Positions 36,377 through 45,529 of a stretch of DNA of 64,000 nt are shown piece after piece. The stretch is from Streptomyces phaeolivaceus. Lineage in GTDB: Bacteria > Actinomycetota > Actinomycetes > Streptomycetales > Streptomycetaceae. The notes under the pieces were generated by a model. It worked only from the letters and a program-made list of their open reading frames with translations. It did no database searches and was not told the DNA's origin. The position numbers and the translations under genes were made by a program. Position 1 is the stretch's first letter. Every line of letters begins with the position of its first letter. Location: NCBI RefSeq assembly GCF_009184865.1, contig NZ_CP045096.1, forward strand, positions 1,116,001 to 1,180,000, read 5' to 3'.

Positions 36377-37603
36377 GTGGCACGTCGTGCTGGACGGTCC
36401 AGAACGGTACTGACGGTTCTCTCGGCGTGGAGCGTGCTGACCGGTGCGGCCCTCGTGGGGGCGGCACCGGCCGTGGGCGCGCCGAGGGCCGTGGTCGTCG
36501 CGCCGGGCATCGAGTACACCCACTTCGACATCCAGGCCGCCAAGGGCCTGACACACGCCCACGTACTGACCGTCGATCTCCGCAACCCCAAGGTGGGCGT
36601 CGGCCTCCTCTACCCGGGGAAGGTGGCCGCGCGGGCGACCGTGTCCCGGCTGGCCACGTCGGCGGGCGCGGTGGCCGGGGTCAACGGCGACTTCTTCAAC
36701 ATCACCGAGACCCAGCACCCCGGTGTGGCGGCGACCGGGGCGCCGGTCGGCCCGGCGATCGCGGCCGGGCACGCGCTCAAGGCCGCCGTGCCGAAGGGCC
36801 AGCGCTTCGGCCCCGCCCTGCCGCCCGGCACCACCACCAAGGACGTGCTCGGGGTGACGACCGACGGCACGGCCCGTCTCGACAGCATCGCCCTCGACGG
36901 TTCCGTCACCACCGCCGAGGGCGATCTCCCGCTGCGCGGCCTCAACCAGTACGCGCTGCCGGTCGGCTCCGTCGGGGCGTTCACCTCGGACTGGGGCACC
37001 GTCTCCCGGATGCGCGCGGTCTGCGGCACGGACACCGACCGGGCGGCGCCGTGCAGCACCGACACGCACGAGGTGCTGGTGGAGGACGGCCGGGTGGTCG
37101 GTTCGGCCGGCACGCCCGGCAGCGGCGCCATCGCGGCCGGCGCCACCGTCCTGGTCGGCCGTGAGGCGGGCGCCCAGCAGCTGCGCAAGCTCGCCCCCGG
37201 GGACACGGTGGAGGTACGGCACCTCCTCGTCGCCTCGACCGGCACCCCGTACACCTTCGCGCTCGGCGGCTACCCGGTCCTGCGCGGTGGCCGGCCACTG
37301 CCCGGCCTGAACGACACGACCTCGGCGGTGCGCACGGCCGCGGGCATCGCCGACGGCGGCCACCGCCTGCTGCTGCTCGCCCTGGACGGCGCGGCGGCGT
37401 ACCGCACGGGCCTCACCATCGCCGAAGTCGCCGCCGAGATGCGCGACTTGGGTTCGGTGGACGCGTTCAGCCTCGACGGCGGCGGCTCCTCCACGCTGGT
37501 CGCCCGCGCGCCGGGCGCGACCGCGGTCACCGTCCGCAACCATCCGTCCGACGGCACGGAACGAGCCGTCCCGAACGGCATCGGCGTCTTCGCCAGGCCG
37601 TGA
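36377..37603 (+). CDS. Secreted NAGPA-domain (phosphodiester glycosidase) protein
   Basis: A 408-residue exported protein starting at GTG 36377 (CAGGGGG before it), with a signal peptide ending near residue 35. The fold is the phosphodiester glycosidase domain (PF09992), known from the mammalian uncovering enzyme that removes GlcNAc-1-phosphate caps. Visible pieces are AGAVAGVNGDFFNI near residue 100 and DAFSLDGGGSSTLVAR near 370, the conserved DGGGSS motif. In bacteria such proteins probably act on exopolysaccharide or teichoic-acid-like phosphodiesters; the real substrate is unknown. A bidirectional terminator follows. Confidence 0.85.
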   Translation: MARRAGRSRTVLTVLSAWSVLTGAALVGAAPAVGAPRAVVVAPGIEYTHFDIQAAKGLTHAHVLTVDLRNPKVGVGLLYPGKVAARATVSRLATSAGAVAGVNGDFFNITETQHPGVAATGAPVGPAIAAGHALKAAVPKGQRFGPALPPGTTTKDVLGVTTDGTARLDSIALDGSVTTAEGDLPLRGLNQYALPVGSVGAFTSDWGTVSRMRAVCGTDTDRAAPCSTDTHEVLVEDGRVVGSAGTPGSGAIAAGATVLVGREAGAQQLRKLAPGDTVEVRHLLVASTGTPYTFALGGYPVLRGGRPLPGLNDTTSAVRTAAGIADGGHRLLLLALDGAAAYRTGLTIAEVAAEMRDLGSVDAFSLDGGGSSTLVARAPGATAVTVRNHPSDGTERAVPNGIGVFARP

Positions 37604-37608
37604 GGCTG

Positions 37609-37634
37609 CGAGCCCCTTGGGAGCAAGGGGCTCG
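37609..37634. terminator. Bidirectional hairpin terminator
   Basis: CGAGCCCCTTG-GGAG-CAAGGGGCTCG, a perfect 11-bp stem, lies between the convergent stops of the NAGPA-domain gene and the small membrane protein gene. Confidence 0.82.
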
Positions 37635-37648
37635 CCCGGGGTCTTGAG

Positions 37649-37843
37649 TCACGGCTTCAGGCTGCTCACAATGTCCGCCGTGGCCGTCAGGCCGTTGTGG
37701 ATCGTCGGCGCCAGACTCGTGCTCGCCATGTAGAACCCCAACAGCACGCACACGGCCGCATGCGAGAACTTCAGCGCGCCGTTGCGCATGAACACCACCG
37801 TCAGGATCACGAGCAGCACCACCACAGAGATGGAAATGGCCAT
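37649..37843 (-). CDS. Small membrane protein of unknown function
   Basis: A 64-residue protein beginning MAISISVVVLLVILTVVFM after GGAGG at a good distance, so ATG 37843 is preferred to the longer frame. Two hydrophobic helices (about residues 3-20 and 28-46) and a short tail are seen. It looks like a conserved streptomycete membrane peptide; I do not know a function. Confidence 0.75.
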   Translation of the reverse strand: MAISISVVVLLVILTVVFMRNGALKFSHAAVCVLLGFYMASTSLAPTIHNGLTATADIVSSLKP

Positions 37844-37959
37844 CGTCAACCTCCTCCGCCACGCCCACTTCGCGGCATTCGGCCGCAAGTGTGACGTAGC
37901 GGAGGGTTCGTCCGTGCGGCGGACCTGTCCGCCGAACGAGTGGTGTCGACGTGTCGCGC

Positions 37960-38838
37960 CTACGCCGCCCGCCCCACCCGCCGGCCGTCCAGAAACGCTT
38001 CGAGGCCCGCGAGATCGTCCGTGTTGAGGAAGTCCACATCCGCCGCGACCAGTTCACCCCACAGCGCGTCCCGGGCGGGGCCCGCCAGATCCGGCGTCGC
38101 CCAGAACCGCACGGTCTGCCCGCGCCCATGGGCCGTCGAGACGATCCGCCGCAGCTTGGCGCGCTCGGCGTCGGGGAACGGACCGACGCCCTGCCAGGTG
38201 AAGTTGAGCGACCAGTTGTCGGAGATCAGCGGGATGAAGGAGGCGGGCGCGGGTGTCGCACCGACGAGGTCGGCGAGCCGGCCGTCGTAGAAGGCGCGCC
38301 GCACGGTCTGCGCCTGCATCGGCACCCGGGCGGCCCGGTCCCCGGAGATCACGGCCGTGACGGCACCCGGGCGCACCCGGCCGTGCGCGTACGTCGTGAA
38401 CAGCTGCCGGTGGCGCCGCAGATGACGGTCGAGTTCGAGATAGGTGGACGCGCCCTCGGTCTTGATGTCGATGAGGAGTCGCAGCGGCCCCCGCTGCCCC
38501 CGGTACACCGAGCCGCGGTTGGCGCGGACGCGGGCGGCGAGCGGGTCCAGGTAGAGGGATTCCAGGGTGCGGGTGGGGTCGAGGTCGGTGGCGTCGTGGG
38601 CGACGAGGAGTTGGTCGCCGACGAGGAAGATGTCGGCCTCGACGCTGCCGAAGCGGTGGTCGAGGGCGTCGAGGAGGGGGCGCGGGTGCGCGTAGTCGTT
38701 GTGCGCGTGGGCGCGCCACAACGGGCGGGGGCGGTGCCGCTGTTCGCCGGCCAGCGCGCTCGTGGCGGGCAGGGCGACCGCGCCCGCGAGGGCGGCGCCG
38801 AGGGTGGTGAGGGCTCTGCGTCGAGTGGTGCGGGCCAT
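37960..38838 (-). CDS. Secreted glycerophosphodiester phosphodiesterase/PI-PLC-like protein
   Basis: A 292-residue exported protein; the ATG at 38838 follows GGGAGG. The beginning MARTTRRRALTTLGAALAGA is a twin-arginine signal. The mature part opens with RAHAHNDY, then GSVEADIFLVGDQLLVAHD and LLIDIKTEG, the metal and His positions of the TIM-barrel GDPD/PI-PLC superfamily. It should hydrolyse phosphodiester head groups such as glycerophosphodiesters. Near the NAGPA-domain gene, it might take part in phosphate-containing polymer use. Confidence 0.8.
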   Translation of the reverse strand: MARTTRRRALTTLGAALAGAVALPATSALAGEQRHRPRPLWRAHAHNDYAHPRPLLDALDHRFGSVEADIFLVGDQLLVAHDATDLDPTRTLESLYLDPLAARVRANRGSVYRGQRGPLRLLIDIKTEGASTYLELDRHLRRHRQLFTTYAHGRVRPGAVTAVISGDRAARVPMQAQTVRRAFYDGRLADLVGATPAPASFIPLISDNWSLNFTWQGVGPFPDAERAKLRRIVSTAHGRGQTVRFWATPDLAGPARDALWGELVAADVDFLNTDDLAGLEAFLDGRRVGRAA

Positions 38839-38971
38839 GCTCTGCCTCCCGGGTGGGGCCGGTGCCGGACTCAGCGAGTATGCGAGCCGGATGGGGCCGA
38901 TGAGCAGTCCCGTGCGGGGAGTTGGCCGGACCGCCGCCGTACGTTCATTCGGGTCGTCGCGCGCACACGAG

Positions 38972-38999
38972 GAAGCCCGCCCCTGGTGGGGCGGGCTTC
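38972..38999. terminator. Hairpin terminator of the acyl-CoA dehydrogenase operon
   Basis: GAAGCCCGCCCC-TGGT-GGGGCGGGCTTC, a perfect 12-bp stem, is 34 bp past the last stop of the minus-strand operon and upstream of the GDPD gene. Confidence 0.85.
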
Positions 39000-39032
39000 G
39001 TCTGTCCTTCGCCGGTTGTCGGGCGGGGCGCC

Positions 39033-40118
39033 TCAGGGAGCCTGGAGGTCGACCAGTTCGGCCAGGGCCGCCCGGTGGGCGCCCGCCGTGCCGTAGGCGA
39101 TCGAGTCGGCCTTCGCCCGCTTCAGACACAGGTGGACCGGGTGTTCCCAGGTCATGCCGATGCCGCCGTGCAACTGGAGCGCCTCCTCGGCCGCGTGGAC
39201 GGCCACGGGCGCCGCGAAGGCCTGGGCGACGGCCACCGCGAGATCGGCGTCGGCGCCGCCGGTGGCGAGCTGGTCGGCCGCGTTCCGGGCGGCGGCGCGC
39301 AGGTTGACGACCTCCAGCCACAGCTGCGCGAGCCGGTGCTTGAGCGCCTGGAAGCCGCCGACGGGCCGGTTGAACTGCTTGCGCTCCTTGAGGTAGCGGA
39401 CCGTCTCGGTCAACGTCCATTCCGCGAGCCCGAGTTGCTCGGACGCCAGCAGTCCGGCCCCGGCCCGCAGAGCCCGGCGTACGGCGGGCTCTGCGTCGCC
39501 GAGGAGCCGGCCGGGCGCCCCGTCGAGCGTGACCTTCGCCAGCGGCCGGGTCAGGTCCAGGGACACCTGCGGGGTGACGGTCGCGGCGGAGGCGTCCACC
39601 GCGTACAGGCCCCCGTCGTCGGCGGGCACCAGCAGCACATCGGCGACGGCCGCGTCCGCGATCCCGGTCAGCTCCCCGTGCAGGGCGCCGTCCTCGAACC
39701 GTACGACCTTGTAGGCGCTGCCCGCGGAGACGTTCAGGGCGACCGCGAGGGCGCCGATCCGGCGGCCGGAGGCCAGGTCGGCGAGCAGGTCGCCGGCGTC
39801 GCCCGCGAGCAGCGCCTCGGTGGCGACGACGGCGCTGGTGAGGAAGGGCACGGGGGCGACGGACCGCCCCAACTCCTCCAGGACGACGGCGACTTCGCGG
39901 TGCGTGGCGCCCTGGCCGCCCTGCTCCTCGGGGACGAGCAGCCCGGCGAGGCCCATGCCGTCGGCGAGCAGCTTCCACAGTTCACGGTCGTGCGGGGCGT
40001 CCGTCTCGGCGCGCGCGATCACGCCCGCCGCGTCGCAGTGGTCGTTCAGCAGGTCGCGGACGGCGGCGCGGAGGGCCTCCTCGTCCTCCGAGTACAGCAG
40101 GTCGGGCTGTGCGCTCAT
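39033..40118 (-). CDS. Acyl-CoA dehydrogenase, small partner
   Basis: A 361-residue flavoprotein of the acyl-CoA dehydrogenase family. The N-terminal helical domain, a shortened middle domain and the C-terminal LQLHGGIGMTWEHPVHLCLKRAK (FAD-contact region) are seen. The usual catalytic Glu cannot be placed with confidence. Its ATG overlaps the stop of another dehydrogenase gene, and such adjacent unequal pairs often form heteromeric dehydrogenases in actinobacteria (for example for steroid side chains). The substrate is unknown. Confidence 0.85.
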   Translation of the reverse strand: MSAQPDLLYSEDEEALRAAVRDLLNDHCDAAGVIARAETDAPHDRELWKLLADGMGLAGLLVPEEQGGQGATHREVAVVLEELGRSVAPVPFLTSAVVATEALLAGDAGDLLADLASGRRIGALAVALNVSAGSAYKVVRFEDGALHGELTGIADAAVADVLLVPADDGGLYAVDASAATVTPQVSLDLTRPLAKVTLDGAPGRLLGDAEPAVRRALRAGAGLLASEQLGLAEWTLTETVRYLKERKQFNRPVGGFQALKHRLAQLWLEVVNLRAAARNAADQLATGGADADLAVAVAQAFAAPVAVHAAEEALQLHGGIGMTWEHPVHLCLKRAKADSIAYGTAGAHRAALAELVDLQAP

Positions 40119-41296
40119 CGGGCGAGGTCCTTCCACGCGACGTCCTTGTCGGTGCGCGGTTCGCCGGGCAGGCCCAGGACGCGCTCGGCGACGATGTTCA
40201 GCAGGACCTCGGTGGTCCCGCCCTCGATGCTGTTGCCCTTGGAGCGGAGATAGCGGTAGCCGGCGTCACGGCCGACGAAGTCGACCAGCTCGGGGCGCCG
40301 CATGGTCCAGTCGTCGTACAACAGGCCTTCCTCGCCCCGGAGTTCGACCTCCAGGCCGCTGATCTCCTGGTTGAGGCGGGCGAAGGCGAGTTTCATGCCG
40401 GCGCCCTCGGGGCCGGGCTGTCCGGCGACGAGCTGCTGGCGCAGCCGCTCGGCGGTGAGCCGGGCGGCCTCGGCCTCGACCCAGAGCTTCAGCAGCCGCT
40501 GGTGGAGGTCGTGGGTGCGCAGTTCGGGGCGCTCGCGCCAGGTCTTGGCGACCGGGCCGATCATGCCGCCCTCGCGGGGCAGCCGCATCCCGCCGATGGC
40601 GACGCGTTCGTTGTTGAGCGTGGTCTGCGCGACCTTCCAGCCGTCGCCGACCGCACCGAGACGACGGGTGTCCGGAATCCTCACGTCGGTGATGAACACC
40701 TCGTTGAACTCGGCCTCGCCGGTGACCTGTCGCAGCGGCCGGACCTCGATGCCCGGGTCGGTCATGTCGCAGATGAAGTAGGTGATGCCCCGGTGCTTGG
40801 GCACGTCCGGGTCGGTGCGGGCGATGAGGATGGCCCAGCGGGCGATGTGCGCGCTGGACGTCCACACCTTCTGCCCGTTGACCACCCAGTCGTCGCCCTC
40901 CCGCACGGCCCGCGTCCCGAGGGCGGCGAGATCCGACCCGGCGCCGGGCTCGCTGAAGAGCTGGCACCAGACCTCCTCACCGGTCCACAGCGGGCGCAGA
41001 TACCGCCGCTTCTGCTCCTCCGTGCCGTAGGCGAGGATCGTCGGCGCGGCCATGCCGAGGCCGATGCCGATGCGGCGCGGGTCGTTGCCGGGGGCGCCCT
41101 CCGCCTCCAGGTCGGCGTCCACCACGACCTGGAGGGAGCGCGGGGCGCCGAGTCCGCCGAGGCCCTCGGGGTAGTGCACCCAGGCGAGCCCGGCGTCGAA
41201 GCGGGCGCGCAGGAAGTCCAGCCGGTCGGTGGTGGCCGGCGGGTACGCGGCCAGCAACTCGGCGGTGCGGCGCCTGAGGTCGGCTGCGTCGGTCAT
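40115..41296 (-). CDS. Acyl-CoA dehydrogenase, large partner
   Basis: A 393-residue acyl-CoA dehydrogenase. WCQLFSEPGAGSDLAAL is the FAD-binding signature of the middle domain, WVVNGQKVWTSSAH is the second one, and NIVAERVLGLPGEPRTDKD closes the protein. It oxidises an acyl-CoA to the enoyl-CoA and passes electrons to ETF. ATGA overlaps on both sides show translational coupling with the quinone reductase before and the partner dehydrogenase behind. Confidence 0.9.
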   Translation of the reverse strand: MTDAADLRRRTAELLAAYPPATTDRLDFLRARFDAGLAWVHYPEGLGGLGAPRSLQVVVDADLEAEGAPGNDPRRIGIGLGMAAPTILAYGTEEQKRRYLRPLWTGEEVWCQLFSEPGAGSDLAALGTRAVREGDDWVVNGQKVWTSSAHIARWAILIARTDPDVPKHRGITYFICDMTDPGIEVRPLRQVTGEAEFNEVFITDVRIPDTRRLGAVGDGWKVAQTTLNNERVAIGGMRLPREGGMIGPVAKTWRERPELRTHDLHQRLLKLWVEAEAARLTAERLRQQLVAGQPGPEGAGMKLAFARLNQEISGLEVELRGEEGLLYDDWTMRRPELVDFVGRDAGYRYLRSKGNSIEGGTTEVLLNIVAERVLGLPGEPRTDKDVAWKDLAR

Positions 41297-42270
41297 GCGA
41301 GGGCTCCGTTCTCCGGCGAGGGCACCACGACGACCCGGCCCGTGGTCACACCGTCCGCGACGCGCTGTACGGCGGCGGCGGCCCCGTCGAGCGGCGTGCG
41401 CTCGCTCACCAGCGGCTTGACGATCCCCCGGGCCGCCAGGTCGGTGAGCTGTTCGTGGCAGTGCTGGACCAGCTTCGGGTTCTTGGTGTTGTACAGGCCC
41501 CAGTGCAGGCCGAGGATCGAGTAGTTCTTGACGAGGGCGTGGTTGAGGCCGGGGCTGGGGATCGTCCCGCTGGCGAAGCCGACGACCACGATGCGTCCCT
41601 CGAAGGCGACGACCTTGGTCGACTGCGTGTAGGCCTCGCCGCCCACGGGGTCGTAGATCACGTCCGCGCCCCGGCCTCCGGTGGCTTCCTTCACGGCGGA
41701 GACGACGTCCTCGCTCCGCCGGTCGACCACCACGTCACAGCCCAGCTCGCGGGCCACGGCCGCCTTGTCGGCGCCGCCGACGACTCCGATGACCGTGGCC
41801 CCGGCCGCCTTGCCGAGCTGTACCGCCGCGCTGCCGACCCCTCCGGCGGCGGCGTGCACGAGCAGGGTCTCCCCCGCTTCGAGCCGGGCCCGGCGGTGGA
41901 GGCCGAACCAGCCCGTCTGATAGCCGATGTGCAGGGCCGCGGCCTCGGCGTCGTCCAGCGACCCGGGCGCGGGCAGCAGCCCGGCGGCATCGGCGACCGC
42001 GTACTCGGCGAGACCGCCGTACGGCAGCGCCGGGTTGGCGATGACCCGGCGGCCGTCCTCGGTCTCGCCGCAGATCTCCACGCCGGGGGTGAACGGCAGC
42101 GGCGGCCTGACCTGGTAGTGCCCCCGGCACATCAGCACGTCGGGGAAGTTGATGTTCGCGGCGCGCACCTTCAGCAGGACCTGGCCGTCGCCGGGCGTGG
42201 GCCGCTCCACGTCCTGGAGCCGCATCACCTCGCTCGGCTCGCCGTTCTCGTGCACTTGCCATGCCTGCAT
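41293..42270 (-). CDS. NADPH:quinone oxidoreductase, zinc-independent MDR family
   Basis: A 325-residue medium-chain reductase. ATG 42270 follows GGAGG six bases upstream. AANINFPDVLMCRGHYQ and FTPGVEICG lie in the GroES-like domain; LLVHAAAGGVGSAAVQLGKA is the NADPH-binding Rossmann motif. No structural-zinc Cys cluster is present, so it belongs with quinone reductases. First gene of a three-gene operon with two acyl-CoA dehydrogenases. A palindrome overlies its probable promoter. Confidence 0.88.
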   Translation of the reverse strand: MQAWQVHENGEPSEVMRLQDVERPTPGDGQVLLKVRAANINFPDVLMCRGHYQVRPPLPFTPGVEICGETEDGRRVIANPALPYGGLAEYAVADAAGLLPAPGSLDDAEAAALHIGYQTGWFGLHRRARLEAGETLLVHAAAGGVGSAAVQLGKAAGATVIGVVGGADKAAVARELGCDVVVDRRSEDVVSAVKEATGGRGADVIYDPVGGEAYTQSTKVVAFEGRIVVVGFASGTIPSPGLNHALVKNYSILGLHWGLYNTKNPKLVQHCHEQLTDLAARGIVKPLVSERTPLDGAAAAVQRVADGVTTGRVVVVPSPENGALA

Positions 42271-42336
42271 GCGGTGCCTCCACGGACTGCTTCGGACTGC
42301 TTCGTCTGACCCGGGGTCGACTGACGCATGCATACT

Positions 42337-42348
42337 AAGCGGTCGCTT
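42337..42348. promoter_or_regulatory. TetR-type operator overlapping the operon promoter
   Basis: AAGCG-GT-CGCTT is a palindrome, and the bases next to it read TAGTAT on the minus strand, a good -10 element. Operators of TetR proteins that govern acyl-CoA catabolism in actinobacteria often look like this. No TetR gene adjoins, so the regulator would act from elsewhere. Confidence 0.5.
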
Positions 42349-42384
42349 GCCATCCAGGGAACAGCTGGACCCCAGTAGCGTGCG

Positions 42385-42999
42385 TCACGACCGCGAGGGC
42401 CTGGCCCGTACGTGCATCCGCTCCCCCTGCGGCCCGAAGAGACTCAGGAACTCCACCGGCCCCTCCCCCGTCGACCCGAACCAGTGCGGCACCCGGGTGT
42501 CGAACTCGGCGGCCTCCCCGGCCACCATCACCACATCATGCTCGCCGAGCACGACACGTAGTTTCCCGGACATCACATACAGCCACTCGTACCCCTCGTG
42601 GGTGCGCGGATCCGGCTCCTGCTTCGACTGCGGCACGAGGACCTTGAACGCCTGGAGGCCGCCCGGCTGCCGGGTGAGCGGCCAGTACGTCCGCCCGTGC
42701 CGCTGGAGCGGCTTCGACCGCACCCTCGGGTCACCGACGGGCGGCTCCCCGATCAGCTCGTCCAGCGGCACCTGGTGGGCCCGCGCGATCGGCAGCAGCA
42801 GCTCCAGGCTGGGCTTGCGCAGCCCCGACTCCAGCCGCGACAGCGTGCTCACCGAGATGCCGGTCGCCTCCGACAGCCCGGCGAGCGTCGCCTCCCGCTC
42901 CTTCCGGATCCGCCGCAGCCGCGGCCCGACCCCGGCGAGCACCTCGTCGGTCCCGGCCACCGGCTCACTCACGTCACTCGCCTCACCGAAATCGCTCAT
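42385..42999 (-). CDS. XRE-family regulator with C-terminal cupin
   Basis: A 204-residue regulator. The helix-turn-helix is ATLAGLSEATGISVSTLSRL (about residues 37-56); a cupin domain follows (about 115-195, HEGYEWLYVMSGKLRVVLGEH, PHWFGSTGEGP). Such proteins sense small molecules through the cupin barrel. It is divergent from the thioredoxin-reductase-like gene, and repeated CGGCAA sequences lie between them, so it probably regulates that gene and itself. Confidence 0.9.
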   Translation of the reverse strand: MSDFGEASDVSEPVAGTDEVLAGVGPRLRRIRKEREATLAGLSEATGISVSTLSRLESGLRKPSLELLLPIARAHQVPLDELIGEPPVGDPRVRSKPLQRHGRTYWPLTRQPGGLQAFKVLVPQSKQEPDPRTHEGYEWLYVMSGKLRVVLGEHDVVMVAGEAAEFDTRVPHWFGSTGEGPVEFLSLFGPQGERMHVRARPSRS

Positions 43000-43000
43000 A

Positions 43001-43041
43001 CGGCAATTGCAGTTTCGGCAAAGACATTTGTCAATACGGCA
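43001..43041. promoter_or_regulatory. Direct CGGCAA repeats between XRE-cupin and reductase genes
   Basis: CGGCAA occurs at 43001-43006 and 43016-43021, 15 bp apart, and CGGCA again at 43037-43041. The first copy is part of GGCAATTGC. The first two copies are on the same helical side within about one and a half turns; this would suit an XRE dimer. Confidence 0.45.
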
Positions 43042-43077
43042 GCGGGCGGGCGACCGTCGGTCGTGGAGGTGGTCACC

Positions 43078-44034
43078 ATGACCGAGCAGTACGAAGCGCC
43101 CCGGCAGTACGAAGTGATCGTCATCGGCGGCGGTACCGCGGGACTCTCCGCCGCCCTGGTCCTCGGCCGGGCCCGGCGCCGCACCCTGGTCGTCGACGCG
43201 GGCGAGCCCCGCAACGCGCCCGCCGCGCACATGCAGGGCTATCTGTCGCGGGACGGCATGCCGCCGGCGGAGTTCCTGGCGATCGGCCGGGAGGAGATCG
43301 CCCGGTACGGCGTCGAACTTGTCCAAGACCGGGTGGTGGAGGTGACCCGGGACGAGGAGGGCCAGGGCTTCACCGTGGCCCTCGCGGACGGCCGAGCAGC
43401 GCACGCCAGGCGCCTGGTCGTCGCCACCGGACTGAAGGACGAGCTGCCGGCCGTCCCCGGCGTCGCCGAACGCTTCGGCCGGGACGTCCTGCACTGCCCC
43501 TACTGCCACGGCTGGGAGGTCCGCGACCAGCCCTTCGGCGTCCTCGCCACGACCCCGATGAGCGTCCACCAGGCCCTGATCGTCTCCCAGTGGTCCAAGG
43601 ACGTGACCCTGTTCCCGCACACCGTCCCCGAGTCCGATCTCTCCGACGACGACCTGCGCCGCCTCGCCGCGGCCGGGGTCCGGGTGGTGCCCGGGAAGGT
43701 GGCGAACCTGATCGTCGAGAACGACCGCCTCACCGGCGTCCGCCTCACCGACGGCACGACCCACCCTCGCTCGGTCCTCTTCACTGCCCCCCGCCCGATC
43801 CCGCGGACGAGCCTCCTGGAAGAACTGGGCGCCGACCTGCACGAGACCCCCTTCGGCGCCTACCCCGTGGTCGACCCCACCGGCCTGACCACGGTCCCGG
43901 GAGTCTGGGCGGCGGGCAACGCGATGGGCTTCTCGGAACAGGTCATCAACGCGGCGTCGTCCGGCTACCGGGCGGGAGCGACGATCAACGGAGACCTCCT
44001 GATGACGGACCTGGACGCGGCAACACGGGAATAG
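43078..44034 (+). CDS. Thioredoxin reductase-like NAD(P)/FAD oxidoreductase
   Basis: A 318-residue flavoprotein. ATG 43078 follows GGAGGT. It has the FAD motif VIVIGGGTAGLSAALVLGRA (residues about 13-32), the redox pair in LHCPYCHGW (CxxC near 140), and VWAAGNAMG near the C-terminus. The second nucleotide-binding motif is unusual (VLATTPMSVHQALIVSQW in place of a clear GxGxxA). Many proteins of this kind reduce small disulfides or act in natural product pathways, not as the housekeeping TrxB. A group II intron begins two bases behind its stop. Confidence 0.85.
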   Translation: MTEQYEAPRQYEVIVIGGGTAGLSAALVLGRARRRTLVVDAGEPRNAPAAHMQGYLSRDGMPPAEFLAIGREEIARYGVELVQDRVVEVTRDEEGQGFTVALADGRAAHARRLVVATGLKDELPAVPGVAERFGRDVLHCPYCHGWEVRDQPFGVLATTPMSVHQALIVSQWSKDVTLFPHTVPESDLSDDDLRRLAAAGVRVVPGKVANLIVENDRLTGVRLTDGTTHPRSVLFTAPRPIPRTSLLEELGADLHETPFGAYPVVDPTGLTTVPGVWAAGNAMGFSEQVINAASSGYRAGATINGDLLMTDLDAATRE

Positions 44035-44039
44035 AATCG

Positions 44040-44107
44040 GGTAGGAGGGACGGGTCGCCCGTCCCTCCTCCCACACCACCGGACATGCGGGTCACGCATC
44101 CGGCGGT
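44040..44107 (-). ncRNA. Group II intron domains V and VI
   Basis: Read on minus, GAACCGCCGGATGCG-TGAC-CGCATGTCCGGTGGT forms the bulged domain V hairpin immediately after the RT stop. It is followed by GGAGGGACGGG-CGA-CCCGTCCCTCC, an 11-bp stem that fits domain VI (44044-44068). Domain V holds the catalytic metal site of the ribozyme. Confidence 0.75.
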
Positions 44108-45529
44108 TCACCAAGCTGGTCTCAACCGTTGCCAGGTCGGCTTGAGCATCTTCAGGCCCAGGTCGTCCCAGTAGGAGATGGGCAGTGCCCTGTCCAGAAC
44201 AGGTGACTTCGCGACCCGCCAGTAGCCTTTGCTGCTGGCCGCCCATTCCCGAGCATCACGCTCACCGATCCCGAGCGCCCGCAGGTTACGACGTCTGGTC
44301 GCGTACCGTTTCCATTCCTTCCAGCGGATCTGCCGCATCCTGCGACGGAACCACTTGTCCAGCTCCTGGAACACCTTGGGAGTGTCCGCGAGCTGGAAGT
44401 AGCCCATCCAGCCTGTGGTGAAGCGGTTGATCTGCGCGATGCGGTCAGCCATCGCAACGCTCCACCGGCGCGAGGTCAGCTCCTTGAGCCGAACCTTCAG
44501 GCGTTCGACCGCCTTCGGGTCGACCCGGACCCTGACCTTCCCACCCCGGACAAAGTAGAAGCCGAACCCCAGCATCGTCATGACGGAAGCTGGGACCACC
44601 TTCGACTTCACCCGGTTGACCTTCAGTTTCAGCCGCTGCTCGACCACGGCCGTGACCGAGTCGAGCACCCTCTGAGCAGCCCGCCTGCTCCGCACGAAGA
44701 TCCGCAGATCGTCGGCGTAACGTGCGAACCGGTGACCGCGCCTGAACAGTTCCCGGTCCAGGTCGTCGAGCATGATGTTCGACAGGACGGGCGAGAGCGG
44801 GGAGCCCTGCGGGGTCCCCTCCCTGCCCGGCGTCTTCACGCCGTCCACCATGACCCCGGCTTCCAGATACCTGCGAACCAGCTTCAGGACCCTGCGGTCA
44901 GTGACCTTGCGCGCGACCCGTGCCATCAGGACATCGTGCTGGACCCGGTCGAAGAACCGGTCCAGATCAAGGTCCACGACCCACCGGTTGCCGTCCTCGA
45001 TGGCACGCCGCGCGACCCTGACCGCCTGATGGGCGGACCGGCCGGGACGGAACCCGAAGGACGACCCCGAAAAACCAGGATCGAAAATGGGCACGAGCAC
45101 CTGCGCGACGGCCTGCTGGATCAAGCGGTCCAGCACCCGCGGCACCCCCAGCATCCGCTCACCGCCGCCAGGCTTCGGGATGATCACCTGACGGACCGGC
45201 GCCGGCCGGTAGATGCCCGCATCGAGTTCGGCCCGGACCTCGGGCCAGTGCACCGCGATCCACGGCCTGAGTTCGGCCGTGGTCATACCGTCCACCCCGG
45301 GAGCACCCCGGTTCACCTCGACACGGTTGAGCGCCGCGAGCAGGTTCTCCTTCGAGAGCATCAACTCCCAAAGCGAGGAACGCTGTTCGCGGTGAACGTC
45401 CTCCGTGGAGTGCGCCGACCGGCCACTACGCTCCGCCGTGGGCTCCGCCGGATGCACCGGCTCCTCCCCCCGCGGCACCGCCGAAGCAGTGTTGCTGCGG
45501 TCCCTGTGACCAGCACGAGCAACCACCAC
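44108..45529 (-). CDS. ltrA: Group II intron reverse transcriptase/maturase
   Basis: A 473-residue intron-encoded protein. RT blocks are in order: NRGAPGVDGMTT, RPAPVRQVIIPKPGGGERMLGVP, FDPGFSGSSFGFRPGRSAHQAV, WVVDLDLDRFFDRV, GTPQGSPLSPVLSNIML, RYADDLRIFV (catalytic YADD). The maturase X region and a GIIM-type end (YWRVAKSPVLDRALPISYW) follow. No HNH endonuclease domain is seen, so retrohoming would use other primers such as nascent strands. The reading frame is undamaged, suggesting an intact mobile intron. Confidence 0.93.
   Translation of the reverse strand: MVVARAGHRDRSNTASAVPRGEEPVHPAEPTAERSGRSAHSTEDVHREQRSSLWELMLSKENLLAALNRVEVNRGAPGVDGMTTAELRPWIAVHWPEVRAELDAGIYRPAPVRQVIIPKPGGGERMLGVPRVLDRLIQQAVAQVLVPIFDPGFSGSSFGFRPGRSAHQAVRVARRAIEDGNRWVVDLDLDRFFDRVQHDVLMARVARKVTDRRVLKLVRRYLEAGVMVDGVKTPGREGTPQGSPLSPVLSNIMLDDLDRELFRRGHRFARYADDLRIFVRSRRAAQRVLDSVTAVVEQRLKLKVNRVKSKVVPASVMTMLGFGFYFVRGGKVRVRVDPKAVERLKVRLKELTSRRWSVAMADRIAQINRFTTGWMGYFQLADTPKVFQELDKWFRRRMRQIRWKEWKRYATRRRNLRALGIGERDAREWAASSKGYWRVAKSPVLDRALPISYWDDLGLKMLKPTWQRLRPAW

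Noticed and set aside
35854..36591. Possible minus-strand gene in the 36-kb gap
   Set aside because: No recognisable domain or ribosome-binding site, and it overlaps the start of the NAGPA-domain gene.
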